Below, piece after piece: positions 18,399 through 26,339 of a DNA stretch of 64,000 nucleotides. How positions within the stretch are numbered: the stretch's first letter is position 1; each line of letters opens with the position of its first letter. Under the pieces are notes generated by a model. That model was not told where the DNA came from and made no database searches. It was given only the letters and a program-made list of their open reading frames with translations. Origin of the DNA: Rodentibacter caecimuris (GTDB lineage: Bacteria > Pseudomonadota > Gammaproteobacteria > Enterobacterales > Pasteurellaceae). The stretch lies in assembly GCF_024622045.1 (NCBI RefSeq), contig NZ_JANKBP010000012.1; one strand, given 5' to 3'. Both the position numbers and the translations under genes were made by a program.

Positions 18399-19286
18399 TT
18401 ATAGCTTACGATATTGGCTCGGCGAAAGCGTATACGCCAACTTAAATGCTTTGCTAAAATGCGCTTCCGATTGATATCCCACATCTAGGGCTATCGACAA
18501 AATAGATTGTTGGGTTTGTTTTAACAAAAACGCCGCCAAATCTAACCGCACTTTAGTGAGGAATTTCCCTGGCGACATACCGACTTGTTGCTGAAATACG
18601 CGAATAAAATTCGACCGCGACATCGAGGCAAGTTCAGCAAGCCGTTCAACATGCCAATCTTGTTCGGGCGATTGCAAAAGTTTCATCAATACAGCATTGA
18701 GCCGCTTATCCTGCAACGCAAATAAAATACCTTGCCCAATCAATCCAACACTCAAGGCGTGGCGCAAAATATAAATGAACAATACATTTGCCAAAGCATC
18801 AATCACGGATTGATTACCGCTTTCCTGTTGTGCAGCTTCCTGTAAGAAAAGCCGTATCAGCGGATGAATCGGCGTGTCATTCAAATTCAAATGTAAATAA
18901 GGGGGCAGTGATGCTGTCAATAGTGCATTTTTTTGATAATAAAACGTGCCGCAAAACATTTTCAGATTTGGCGTGCCTTGCCCGATTTGATGGAGTACAA
19001 ATGTGCCTTGCTGCACTTTATTTAACGCCGACAAGTCCATTTTTTCTGTCAAATGTTGCATCAAGTGCGGTCGATTTTGTGGCAGAAAAAAGATATCGCC
19101 CTGTTTCAAATGAAATCGTATTTCGCCCAATGTCAGCCAACATTCGCCTTCTTCAATTAAATGAAAAATGCCTTTGCTATCCGCCCGTTCGTCATGCGAA
19201 ACCAGCCAATTGCCCTGAAATTGACAGCGAATATTGATCTCGCCACGAACTTGTGCCAAGCGAATAAGTTTATCTAAATAATCCAT
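18399..19286 (-). CDS. AraC-family transcriptional regulator with cupin sensor
   Basis: The 295-residue protein has an N-terminal cupin-like half (FHLIEEGECWLTLGEIRFHLKQ near 42-62, then GDIFFLPQNRPH) of the Cupin_6 type and a C-terminal double helix-turn-helix (about 205-295) with the AraC signature: LAELASMSRSNFIRVFQQQVG, then SILSIALDVGYQSEAHFSKAF. It is divergent from the AhpD-like gene with 115 bp between starts, a typical arrangement for a regulator and its target. Inducer unknown. Confidence 0.9.
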   Translation of the reverse strand: MDYLDKLIRLAQVRGEINIRCQFQGNWLVSHDERADSKGIFHLIEEGECWLTLGEIRFHLKQGDIFFLPQNRPHLMQHLTEKMDLSALNKVQQGTFVLHQIGQGTPNLKMFCGTFYYQKNALLTASLPPYLHLNLNDTPIHPLIRLFLQEAAQQESGNQSVIDALANVLFIYILRHALSVGLIGQGILFALQDKRLNAVLMKLLQSPEQDWHVERLAELASMSRSNFIRVFQQQVGMSPGKFLTKVRLDLAAFLLKQTQQSILSIALDVGYQSEAHFSKAFKLAYTLSPSQYRKL

Positions 19287-19318
19287 ATTGAGATTTTAAC
19301 CATAGAAATTGAGCTAAT

Positions 19319-19351
19319 TTGACAAGTTTACCTATGTCATTTGTTTATAAT
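19319..19351 (+). promoter_or_regulatory. Promoter candidate for the AhpD-like gene
   Basis: A perfect TTGACA (19319-19324) and a perfect TATAAT (19346-19351) occur upstream of the gene, but 21 bases apart instead of about 17. Such a stretched promoter would need an activator, plausibly the divergent AraC-type protein. The overlapping TTTATA hexamer gives a spacing of 19. Confidence 0.4.
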
Positions 19352-19400
19352 TTTCGCCATCAATTCATTGAGACATCAATTTATTTTAGGAGAAAATACA

Positions 19401-19745
19401 ATGTTTACAGATTGGAAAGAACACACGTCACACGTAAAAAAATCATTTGGCGAACTTGGCAAAAAACATCCGAAAATGTTACAAGCCTATCAAGCATTAG
19501 GTGCAGCAGCGGCTGAAGGTAATGTACTTGATGCCAAAACCCGTGAATTAATTGCCCTTGCTGTAGCGGTCACTACACGTTGTGAAAGCTGCATTAGCGT
19601 TCATGCGGAAGAAGCGGTAAAAGCCGGTGCGACCGAAGCCGAAGTTTCTGCCGCATTGGCAATGTCTATCGCACTCAATGCCGGTGCGGCTTATACCTAT
19701 TCCTTGCGTGCATTAGAAGCGTTTAATGTACAAAAAGGAGAATAA
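19401..19745 (+). CDS. AhpD/carboxymuconolactone decarboxylase-like protein
   Basis: The 114-residue protein belongs to the CMD/AhpD fold family. It has the redox motif CxxCxxxH (CESCISVH near residue 59) in the order seen in AhpD-like peroxidase partners, flanked by ELIALAVAVTTR and AGATEAEVSAALAMSIALNAG. The ATG at 19401 is preceded by AGGAGA at ideal distance; a longer frame from 19341 has no support. A hairpin terminator follows. Likely role: thiol-based peroxide or aldehyde detoxification, regulated by the divergent AraC-type protein (inferred). Confidence 0.88.
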   Translation: MFTDWKEHTSHVKKSFGELGKKHPKMLQAYQALGAAAAEGNVLDAKTRELIALAVAVTTRCESCISVHAEEAVKAGATEAEVSAALAMSIALNAGAAYTYSLRALEAFNVQKGE

Positions 19746-19772
19746 TTTTTCTAAAATTATTCATACTATATC

Positions 19773-19795
19773 GGCGTTCAATGAACGCCTTTTTA
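19773..19795 (+). terminator. Terminator after the AhpD-like gene
   Basis: GGCGTTCA and TGAACGCC flank a single base in a perfect palindrome and are followed by TTTTTATT on the plus strand. Confidence 0.85.
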
Positions 19796-20845
19796 TTACC
19801 ACAAATTCAATTTTTCCATCTGGGCAATCACCTCTTTCACTTGAATTTCCGCCATCAAATTTTTCCCTTTTAACTTTGTCGCCCAAGGTAATTCGGAAGA
19901 AGGTTTGCCAAATTCTTTTTGCACATTCTCTTCATACACAGACACCACATTTTCCAGATTATAATAAGGGGCTGTACGCAATGGATTATGGTAGGCATAC
20001 AATCCGATGACCGACGTTCCCTGCGTTGTGGCAATATGAGCCGGGCCGGAATCCGGTGAAAGCACAAGATCAACCTTGGCAATCAACGCCGTAAGTTGTT
20101 TTAAGCTCGTTTTTCCTGCCGCATTAGTAGGCACAAAATCACAAAGTGCGGTTATTTTTTCCACCATTTCCCCCTCTCGTTTTGCCGGTGAACTACAAAA
20201 AATCACGTTCACATTATGTTGATGAGCGATATTTGCCACCTCTGCATAACGCTCCACCACCCAATCTTTTTCAGCTTTACTGGAACAAGGGGAAATTACT
20301 AAATTTTTACGGGTCGTATCAATAAATTGCATGGCAATGTGCTGATCTTGTGTTGAAATTGGCAAATGCCAAGCGGGCTTCCCTCGCGGTACACCAATAT
20401 ATTCGGCGAATGCCATAAAACCGTCTAATACATGAGGCGAAATCGGATCATTCACACAGCGATTAACAAAAAGCCATTGTCCCTCACGAGAACGCTTTTG
20501 ACCAAAACCGATTTTATATTTTGCCTTAATACCTAAAGAAAGAATGGAAGCTCGAAATGCCGTTTGCATATTCAACAAGGCATCAAAACGCTCATTGTTA
20601 AGCAATCTCCATAAGGAAAAAATACCCTTCCAACCGTTTTTCTTATCATAAGGAATGAGCGTAACATTCGGAATCCCTTCTAACAAAGCCGCTTCCGTTT
20701 TTCCTACAATCCAAGTTATTTTTGTCTGAGGATAATACGCCTGAATATGTTGCACTACGGCAAGGGCATGACACACATCCCCCACCGCTGACAGGCGAAG
20801 AATACAGATTGATGTTGGAGCTTTGGTAAAAAGCGTCATAGACAT
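19796..20845 (-). CDS. opsX: Lipopolysaccharide heptosyltransferase I (OpsX-like, GT9)
   Basis: The 349-residue enzyme belongs to glycosyltransferase family 9, with CILRLSAVGDVCHALAVVQHIQ at the N-terminus and the ADP-heptose-binding end VDLVLSPDSGPAHIATTQGTSVIGLYAYHNP near 275. In Haemophilus, OpsX adds the first heptose to Kdo of the inner core. Its divergent neighbour is the Kdo kinase gene kdkA, matching the Haemophilus gene pair and the single phosphorylated Kdo in their LPS. The starts are only 37 bp apart, so the two genes share a compact promoter region. Confidence 0.9.
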   Translation of the reverse strand: MSMTLFTKAPTSICILRLSAVGDVCHALAVVQHIQAYYPQTKITWIVGKTEAALLEGIPNVTLIPYDKKNGWKGIFSLWRLLNNERFDALLNMQTAFRASILSLGIKAKYKIGFGQKRSREGQWLFVNRCVNDPISPHVLDGFMAFAEYIGVPRGKPAWHLPISTQDQHIAMQFIDTTRKNLVISPCSSKAEKDWVVERYAEVANIAHQHNVNVIFCSSPAKREGEMVEKITALCDFVPTNAAGKTSLKQLTALIAKVDLVLSPDSGPAHIATTQGTSVIGLYAYHNPLRTAPYYNLENVVSVYEENVQKEFGKPSSELPWATKLKGKNLMAEIQVKEVIAQMEKLNLW

Positions 20846-20882
20846 TCCTTTCTCATTTAAATTAGCGACATTTTAAAGTAGA

Positions 20883-21662
20883 ATGAAGACATTTTCTATC
20901 ATTCAACCCAATCAAATGCTTGAGTTCCAACAAGATAACCAATTTTTCATCTTTAATTTTGACCACACTTTCACTCTCCAACAGGATTTTTTTACCCCTC
21001 AATTTTGGCAAACACAAAACCGTATTTTAGGATCGGCAAAAGGGCGGGGAACCACTTATTTTTTGGCAACCCAAGATTGGTTTGGTGTAAATTGCGCACT
21101 TCGCCATTATTACCGAGGCGGCTTGTGGGGGAACTTCAACAAAGATCGTTATCATTTTTCAAGCCTTGTTAAAACGCGCAGTTTCGCAGAATTTTATTTA
21201 CTGCAACACTTGCATGATGCCGGTTTGCCCGTTCCAAAACCTATTGGCGCACGGGTAAAAAAAGGGCAATTTAGTCTTTGTTATCAGGCGGATATTCTCA
21301 CAGAAAAAATCGAAAATGCACAGGATTTAACCGCACTTTTACAAACCCAAAAACTAACAGATGAGGTTTGGCAACAAATCGGCGGGCTAATTCGTCAATT
21401 ACACGATTTGCAAATTTGCCATACGGATCTCAATGCTCACAATATTCTTGTTCAACAGACCGAATTGGAACAAAAATGTTGGCTACTTGATTTTGATAAG
21501 TGCGGTGAAAAATCAGGGAGTTTTTGGAAAACGGAAAACCTAACCCGCTTGCACCGCTCTTTTACAAAAGAAACCGAAAGAATGAAAATCCAATTTACGG
21601 AACAAAACTGGGCGGAACTAATGTCCGGCTATCATCAAAATTTCAACAAAAAGGATAAATAA
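20883..21662 (+). CDS. kdkA: 3-deoxy-D-manno-octulosonic acid (Kdo) kinase
   Basis: KdkA phosphorylates the single Kdo residue on lipid A of Pasteurellaceae LPS. The kinase-like features are FAEFYLLQHLHDAGLPVPKPIGAR near 100, HDLQICHTDLNAHNILV (catalytic loop, near 175) and LLDFDKCGEKSG (metal-binding, near 205). At 259 residues it is slightly longer than the roughly 241 of H. influenzae; an in-frame ATG at 20916 may be the true start. It is followed after 2 bp by rdgB. Confidence 0.93.
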   Translation: MKTFSIIQPNQMLEFQQDNQFFIFNFDHTFTLQQDFFTPQFWQTQNRILGSAKGRGTTYFLATQDWFGVNCALRHYYRGGLWGNFNKDRYHFSSLVKTRSFAEFYLLQHLHDAGLPVPKPIGARVKKGQFSLCYQADILTEKIENAQDLTALLQTQKLTDEVWQQIGGLIRQLHDLQICHTDLNAHNILVQQTELEQKCWLLDFDKCGEKSGSFWKTENLTRLHRSFTKETERMKIQFTEQNWAELMSGYHQNFNKKDK

Positions 21663-21664
21663 TC

Positions 21665-22255
21665 ATGCAAAAAATTGTACTGGCTACCGGTAACCAAGGC
21701 AAAGTAAGGGAAATGGCTGATGTCTTGGCAGCACTTGGCTTTGAAGTGATCGCTCAAACGGATTTAGGCATTGAAAGCCCCGAAGAAACGGGCTTGACCT
21801 TTGTGGAAAATGCGTTATTGAAAGCCCGTTATGCCGCAGAAAAATCAGGTTTACCAGCAATTGCGGACGATTCGGGATTAGTCGTTAATGCGCTTAACGG
21901 CGCACCGGGTTTATATTCCGCCCGTTATGCCGGCGAAGAAGGGAATGATGCGAAAAATCGCCAAAAATTGTTGGCAGAACTTGCCAATGTTTCGAAAGAA
22001 AAACGCCAAGCAAAATTTGTAAGCTGTATTGTATTATTACAACACCCGGCGGATCCGTCGCCCATTATTGCAGAAGGGGAATGCCATGGTGTCATTGGTT
22101 TTGAGGAAAAAGGAGAAAATGGGTTTGGTTACGACAGCTTATTTTTCAGCCCTGAACAAGGCTGCACTTTTGCAGAACTTGAAACAGCCGAAAAGAAAAA
22201 AATCTCCCACCGCGCACGTGCATTGCAAGAATTAAAAGCAAAACTGAGTGCATAA
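21665..22255 (+). CDS. rdgB: dITP/XTP pyrophosphatase (RdgB/HAM1)
   Basis: The 196-residue house-cleaning enzyme hydrolyses dITP, ITP and XTP to monophosphates. Signatures are IVLATGNQGKVREM at the N-terminus, IADDSGLVVNALNGAPGLYSARYAG near 65, and FGYDSLFFSP and SHRARALQELK toward the end. It begins 2 bp after kdkA, so the two are co-transcribed, and ends before a USS terminator. Confidence 0.96.
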   Translation: MQKIVLATGNQGKVREMADVLAALGFEVIAQTDLGIESPEETGLTFVENALLKARYAAEKSGLPAIADDSGLVVNALNGAPGLYSARYAGEEGNDAKNRQKLLAELANVSKEKRQAKFVSCIVLLQHPADPSPIIAEGECHGVIGFEEKGENGFGYDSLFFSPEQGCTFAELETAEKKKISHRARALQELKAKLSA

Positions 22256-22277
22256 CATCACAAAATAAGAAAAGAAA

Positions 22278-22314
22278 TGACCGCACTTTTAAGCGCCAAA
22301 GTGCGGTCATTTTT
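22278..22314. terminator. USS-pair terminator between rdgB and the antiporter gene
   Basis: ATGACCGCACTTT and AAAGTGCGGTCAT enclose an eight-base loop with TTTT on the plus side, between two convergent genes. Confidence 0.85.
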
Positions 22315-22340
22315 GTCAATATTTTTATCTTCTACGTTTG

Positions 22341-24170
22341 TTACATAATACTGTTTTCTTCTTGTTCTTTTTCTTTCGCTCTTAGCAAGATTTCTTGAAT
22401 ATCTGCCGCCATTTTTTGGTCGCATTCCCTCGCAATATCTTGTAATATCGGGCTTTTAAAGAATTCTGATTTTAGCTCATAAACTTGAGACATTAATTTC
22501 ACTTCATGACGATCAGCATGGAAATAATATTCCGCAATTTCTTTTGCCACTTCAGGTTCCATACCTAACCCTTCTAATGCGGTACGTCCGGTACGCACTG
22601 CAGAATCGAATGTTTCACGTATAACGTCATTTGCCCCGGAATTATATAAATCAAATGTATGAAAACGGTCATAAGAACGAGCAATAATTTTAATATTCGG
22701 GTTCACTTCACGGGCAAAGTGCACTATATCGGAGGCTTGTGCTTTATTATCAATTGCCACAACAAGCATTTCTGCCTGTTCCAATCCTGCCGCAATTAAA
22801 AACTCACGGCGGGAAGCGTCGCCAAAATAAGATTTAATGCCATATTCATTAAAACCTTTAATCATCGTTGGATTAAGATCTACCACTGTTGTGGCATAAC
22901 CACTTAAACGGAGCAAGTCATTTACGATTTGTCCAAAACGTCCCATACCGATAATAAGTATCGGATGCTGTTCATCAATTTCATCAGGTTCAATTTCTTC
23001 TGCAATTTCTTTCGATCCATATTTTTCATAAAGCACAAGAATGAGCGGTGTCATCACCATAGAAAGCACAACAATTGCCGTCATATTGGCATTTACCGTT
23101 TCATCAATCACTCCTTTTGACAGGGCTGCCGCAAAAAGCACAAAAGCAAATTCCCCACCTTGTGCCATTAAGAGCGCTCGTTCTAATGCTGTTTTATGAG
23201 TACTTTTAGCAACACGTGCTACAACATAAATACAGACACCTTTGGTGAGCATTAATACAATCACGCCTAAAAGGATTAATTGCCAGTTTTCTGCAACGAC
23301 TTTTAAATCTAACGCCATTCCCACGCCAAGGAAGAAAAGCCCCAGCAATAAACCACGGAAAGGCTCAATATCCGCCTCCAATTGATGGCGGAAGGCAGAT
23401 TCGGAAAGCATTACACCTGCTACAAAAGCGCCCATCGCCATGGATAAGCCGGCTTCTTCCATTAATAATGCGGCCCCCAATACCACAAAAAGTGCAGCAG
23501 CAGTCATGACTTCACGGGCTTTAGCATTCGCCAAAATACGGAAAACCGGATTTAAAATGAAACGGCCAATAAACACTAATACCGCTAAGGCGAGCATAGC
23601 AATGCCCGCAGATTGCCACCAAGGCATGGAAGCTTCTGTTTTTTCAAAAGGAGAGAGGGAAGCGACAATAGCAAGTAATGGGACAATCAGAAGATCTTCA
23701 AATAATAAAATTGAGACGATTTTTTGACCGCGTTTTGTAGAAAGTTCTTTGCGTTCACCTAATACTTGCATCACAATTGCGGTGGATGTCAATACAAAAC
23801 CTGCGGAAGAGACAAACGCCACTTCCCATGATACGCCAAACTGCACACCAACAATGGTCATTAAAATAGCAGAAATGATCACTTGCATACTGCCTAGTCC
23901 AAAAATTTGACGACGTAATCCCCAAAGGTGTGAAGGCTTCATTTCAAGTCCAATCACAAATAAGAACATCACGACACCAAATTCAGCCAGATGAATAATT
24001 GCGTGAGGATCACCAATCACCTGTAAACCATAGGGGCCAATAGCCAATCCGGCAGCGAGATACCCCAACACCGATCCCAATCCTATGCGTTTAAATAATG
24101 GCACCGCCACCACTGCGGCACCCAGCAATGCCACCACTCGAATTAAATCACCTGAACTTTCCGCTGCCAT
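22341..24170 (-). CDS. KefB/KefC-like monovalent cation:proton antiporter (CPA2)
   Basis: A CPA2 antiporter of about 609 residues: twelve or so helices (to about residue 375), with ADP-like GLEMKPSHLWGLRRQ and the family's second-half motif LSMAMGAFVAGVMLSES, then a cytoplasmic RCK/TrkA-N Rossmann domain beginning HPILIIGMGRFGQIV with the acidic end VVDLN. These features fit a KefB/KefC-type K+/H+ efflux protein gated by glutathione adducts. I use the ATG at 24170, which has AGGAGTGACT upstream; the longest frame adds 14 unsupported residues. No KefF/KefG ancillary gene is adjacent. Confidence 0.88.
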   Translation of the reverse strand: MAAESSGDLIRVVALLGAAVVAVPLFKRIGLGSVLGYLAAGLAIGPYGLQVIGDPHAIIHLAEFGVVMFLFVIGLEMKPSHLWGLRRQIFGLGSMQVIISAILMTIVGVQFGVSWEVAFVSSAGFVLTSTAIVMQVLGERKELSTKRGQKIVSILLFEDLLIVPLLAIVASLSPFEKTEASMPWWQSAGIAMLALAVLVFIGRFILNPVFRILANAKAREVMTAAALFVVLGAALLMEEAGLSMAMGAFVAGVMLSESAFRHQLEADIEPFRGLLLGLFFLGVGMALDLKVVAENWQLILLGVIVLMLTKGVCIYVVARVAKSTHKTALERALLMAQGGEFAFVLFAAALSKGVIDETVNANMTAIVVLSMVMTPLILVLYEKYGSKEIAEEIEPDEIDEQHPILIIGMGRFGQIVNDLLRLSGYATTVVDLNPTMIKGFNEYGIKSYFGDASRREFLIAAGLEQAEMLVVAIDNKAQASDIVHFAREVNPNIKIIARSYDRFHTFDLYNSGANDVIRETFDSAVRTGRTALEGLGMEPEVAKEIAEYYFHADRHEVKLMSQVYELKSEFFKSPILQDIARECDQKMAADIQEILLRAKEKEQEENSIM

Positions 24171-24324
24171 AGTCACTCCTAAAAAAATTAAACAAGTAAA
24201 AAACAGGGGCATTTTACTTGCTTTCAGTTAAGATTTGTAGGAATAAACCGAGTATTTTTTAAATAACCAATAGCATTGGTGAACATTCATTATGTGATTT
24301 TTTACAAGAAAAGTTTCGTGCTGT

Positions 24325-24361
24325 AAAAAATCCTTGTTCGTAATGAAACGTAACAAGGATT
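24325..24361 (-). terminator. Hairpin terminator, copy 1 of a duplicated design
   Basis: AATCCTTGTT (24329-24338) and AACAAGGATT (24352-24361) are separated by 13 bases, and the minus strand continues into a T run. The stem sequence is nearly the same as that of the terminator at 25083-25118. It follows the coding debris ending at 24383. Confidence 0.7.
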
Positions 24362-24382
24362 CCTGTTTTGCTATTTATGTGT

Positions 24383-24528
24383 CTAACGTAATTTATTGGG
24401 AACTTGAGGTGCCGGTAAACGTTTTAATACGCTACCATCAAGATTAATATCGCTAAAACAAGAGGGAACAACCGCTTTTTATTGTCAAGCCTTTCTATGT
24501 CTAGGTTCTTGAGTTTATAAAATACCGC
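24383..24528 (-). pseudogene. Short coding remnants of a mobile element
   Basis: Two overlapping minus-strand frames look like decayed protein ends. One, 24383-24477, reads ...SDINLDGSVLKRLPAPQVPNKLR and stop; the other, 24424-24528, reads FYKLKNLDIERLDNKKRLFP followed by a hydrophobic end, faintly like the C-terminus of an IS4-type transposase. Neither has a start codon. I cannot identify the parent gene. The remainder of the 24171-24628 gap shows no other coding signal. Confidence 0.3.
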
Positions 24529-24628
24529 TTAGGGAGTAAACGAGAGAGCTAACACTCAAAAATTCTATAATTTGCCTTTGCTTTGGCGGAAATAGCAACA
24601 AAGATAGCTGTAGGATATCGCTATTTTC

Positions 24629-25078
24629 TTATGTTCTAATCTCTTTTAACTTCCATTTAATCTTCGGATTTTGACTACTCCCTGCAATATAATCCTTTTC
24701 GATAATCCCCTGACTATGTAATCGTCTTAATGCATGAGAAAATGCGATAACAATTGACTGGAAATCCGATTTATCAGGCGTATAACCTTCCAATTCAAAA
24801 GCCTTGATCATAATCTCGTTTGTTGATAACCACTGATTTGGAAAACGCTTAAAAACTTTAGCAATAAATTCATTAGGGCGATAAGTGTAAGATTTAGATT
24901 TCTCACCACGCTGTTTTGTTGCTAATGAAAATGGCTCACTGTTTAATGCTATCAAGGCTTGCTGTAACGTAGCAATATGCTGTTTGGCCACCTCAATACA
25001 TTTTTCGAAATAGGTAACGTCTTGTGTTAATTTAGCAATTTTCTGCTGAATAGCACTCATATCACTTGCTTTGACCAT
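24629..25078 (-). CDS. Hypothetical protein, coiled coil plus winged-helix-like C-terminus
   Basis: I do not recognise this protein of about 149 residues. The first 45 residues look like a coiled coil (IQQKIAKLTQDVTYFEKCIEVAKQHIATLQQAL). The C-terminal 70 residues resemble a winged helix-turn-helix (NQWLSTNEIMIKAFELEG, then IAFSHALRRLHSQGIIEKD and a basic strand pair). I use the ATG at 25078, giving MVKASDM, with AAGGA about ten bases upstream inside the terminator stem; the longest frame starts inside that hairpin. It follows the ParA-like gene on the same strand. A DNA-binding accessory role on a mobile element is a guess. Confidence 0.55.
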   Translation of the reverse strand: MVKASDMSAIQQKIAKLTQDVTYFEKCIEVAKQHIATLQQALIALNSEPFSLATKQRGEKSKSYTYRPNEFIAKVFKRFPNQWLSTNEIMIKAFELEGYTPDKSDFQSIVIAFSHALRRLHSQGIIEKDYIAGSSQNPKIKWKLKEIRT

Positions 25079-25082
25079 AAAT

Positions 25083-25118
25083 AAAAAATCCTTGTGGTTA
25101 GTAAAACTCACAAGGATT
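25083..25118 (-). terminator. Hairpin terminator after the ParA-like gene, copy 2
   Basis: AATCCTTGTG (25087-25096) and CACAAGGATT (25109-25118) enclose twelve bases, and the minus strand runs into TTTTTTAT. Stem and flank are nearly identical to the terminator at 24325-24361, 758 bp away. Confidence 0.75.
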
Positions 25119-25128
25119 GTAGTAAACT

Positions 25129-25806
25129 TTAGTTAAGCGGTCTTTGTGCAACAGCTACATAATACCGAAATAATTGATAGAGATGCTCCAGCACAAATTT
25201 GACATCGTTTGTGTGATCAACGCAATTCGGTACAGCTTTCAGCGGCGGAAGTTGAAACCCAAAAGCTTCAAAAGTTTGAAGTTCTTGATACATGCCAATC
25301 GTACAGCGAATAAATTCTTTTGCCGATAAAATGTGCGGAAGGATAGGACAGAATAGAAGATCTGCTGCAAGCACCGACATATCGACGGTAATATCGCGCG
25401 TCCCGCTGATATCGACGATAATCACATCATAACCTTGGAGTTTTTTTAGTAAAAAACTAAAGCGAATAGCCCCGTCCGGTGCATTGCGGAGCATTTGGCT
25501 GACATTATTTGTCGGATCATTTGATTGGATTAAATCTAAATTAGGTAGGGTTGTTTTCGATATGATATTAGCCGGATCGACATCTTGATTGATCAAAAAC
25601 TCGTAAATACCACCCGGCGCAGCGTATTCTAAAGCGAAATAAGCACTTAATGTGGGTTGGATATCAGTATCAATCAGAAGGGTTTTCAAGCCGTGATCAG
25701 CACAAAACGCACCGATATTGGCTGCATTGGTACTTTTCGCAGACCCACTCTTTGTTGAAGCAATGGTAATAATGAATGGTTTTTGAGATGCAGTTTGATT
25801 TTTCAT
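25129..25806 (-). CDS. ParA-family ATPase, probably truncated, of an integrative element
   Basis: The 225-residue protein begins like a ParA/Soj ATPase: deviant Walker A near residue 17-25 (STKSGSAKSTNAANIGAF), switch I LLIDTDIQPTLSAYF and Walker B VIIVDISG near 135. The usual KGGVGKT is here KSGSAKS, with Ser and Ala at glycine positions; I recall related SAKST forms in ParA proteins of Haemophilus-type ICEs. The end, after LKAVPNCVDHTNDVKFVLEHLYQLF, becomes YYVAVAQRPLN and stops, shorter than the roughly 290 residues I would expect, so the C-terminus is probably lost. AAGAGAG precedes the ATG. Confidence 0.75.
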   Translation of the reverse strand: MKNQTASQKPFIITIASTKSGSAKSTNAANIGAFCADHGLKTLLIDTDIQPTLSAYFALEYAAPGGIYEFLINQDVDPANIISKTTLPNLDLIQSNDPTNNVSQMLRNAPDGAIRFSFLLKKLQGYDVIIVDISGTRDITVDMSVLAADLLFCPILPHILSAKEFIRCTIGMYQELQTFEAFGFQLPPLKAVPNCVDHTNDVKFVLEHLYQLFRYYVAVAQRPLN

Positions 25807-25915
25807 TTTGATACTCTCTTAACAAATATAAGTTAATTAAGTATCGGCTAGGGGACTAAATGGGGGTTTTATATAGATCTTTAATAAACAGATTATGAAT
25901 TCAATCTTGTAAGAT

Positions 25916-25991
25916 TGGCTCCTCCTGCTGGACTTGAACCAGCGACATATGGATTAACAGTCCACCGTTCTACCGACTGAACTAAGGAGGA
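25916..25991 (-). tRNA. tRNA-Asn (GTT)
   Basis: A complete 76-base cloverleaf with encoded CCA: acceptor TCCTCCT / AGGAGGA, anticodon stem around CTGTTAA giving anticodon GTT, and T loop GGTTCAAGTCC. It is 12 bp downstream of tRNA-Phe in the same transcript. Its 3' end faces the ParA-like remnant, as expected of an integration target. Confidence 0.97.
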
Positions 25992-26003
25992 GTAGATTTT
26001 AAA

Positions 26004-26079
26004 TGGTGCCTCGAGGCGGAATCGAACCACCGACACGGGGATTTTCAATCCCCTGCTCTACCGACTGAGCTATCGAGGC
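26004..26079 (-). tRNA. tRNA-Phe (GAA)
   Basis: A 76-base cloverleaf with encoded CCA: acceptor GCCTCGA / TCGAGGC, anticodon loop TTGAAAA (anticodon GAA), T arm GGTTCGATTCC. First gene of a two-tRNA unit with tRNA-Asn. Confidence 0.97.
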
Positions 26080-26115
26080 GTTATCACTATCGGCTACTGC
26101 CTGACAACGGAGCGT

Positions 26116-26144
26116 ATTAAACTATTTTTTCGCTTGTCGGTCAA
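26116..26144 (-). promoter_or_regulatory. tRNA-Phe/Asn operon promoter
   Basis: On the minus strand TTGACC (26139-26144) and TTTAAT (26116-26121) are 17 bp apart, followed by a GC-rich discriminator (ACGCTCCG) typical of stringently controlled stable RNA promoters. The remaining 26145-26339 stretch shows only one USS. Confidence 0.75.
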
Positions 26145-26339
26145 TAACTAAATTTAAAAAAAATGAAAAAACAGGTGTGTTTGAATGGTTAATAATCAAA
26201 ATGTTTATAAAAACAACGGATTTTATAAAACACATTTAAAAACAACCGCACTTTCCATAAAAACAACCTTCCAAAATACAGCCGATACTATAGTTAAAAT
26301 GTTTATTAACTGACAGGCTGGTTTTTTATTCACAACATA

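Noticed and set aside
18788..19237. Plus-strand frame of 149 codons opposite the AraC-type gene
   Set aside because: Mirror of a well-supported coding region; no recognisable features.
24325..25118. The two AATCCTTGT inverted repeats as recombination attachment sites
   Set aside because: Both are followed by T runs and end minus-strand genes, so terminator function explains them more simply.
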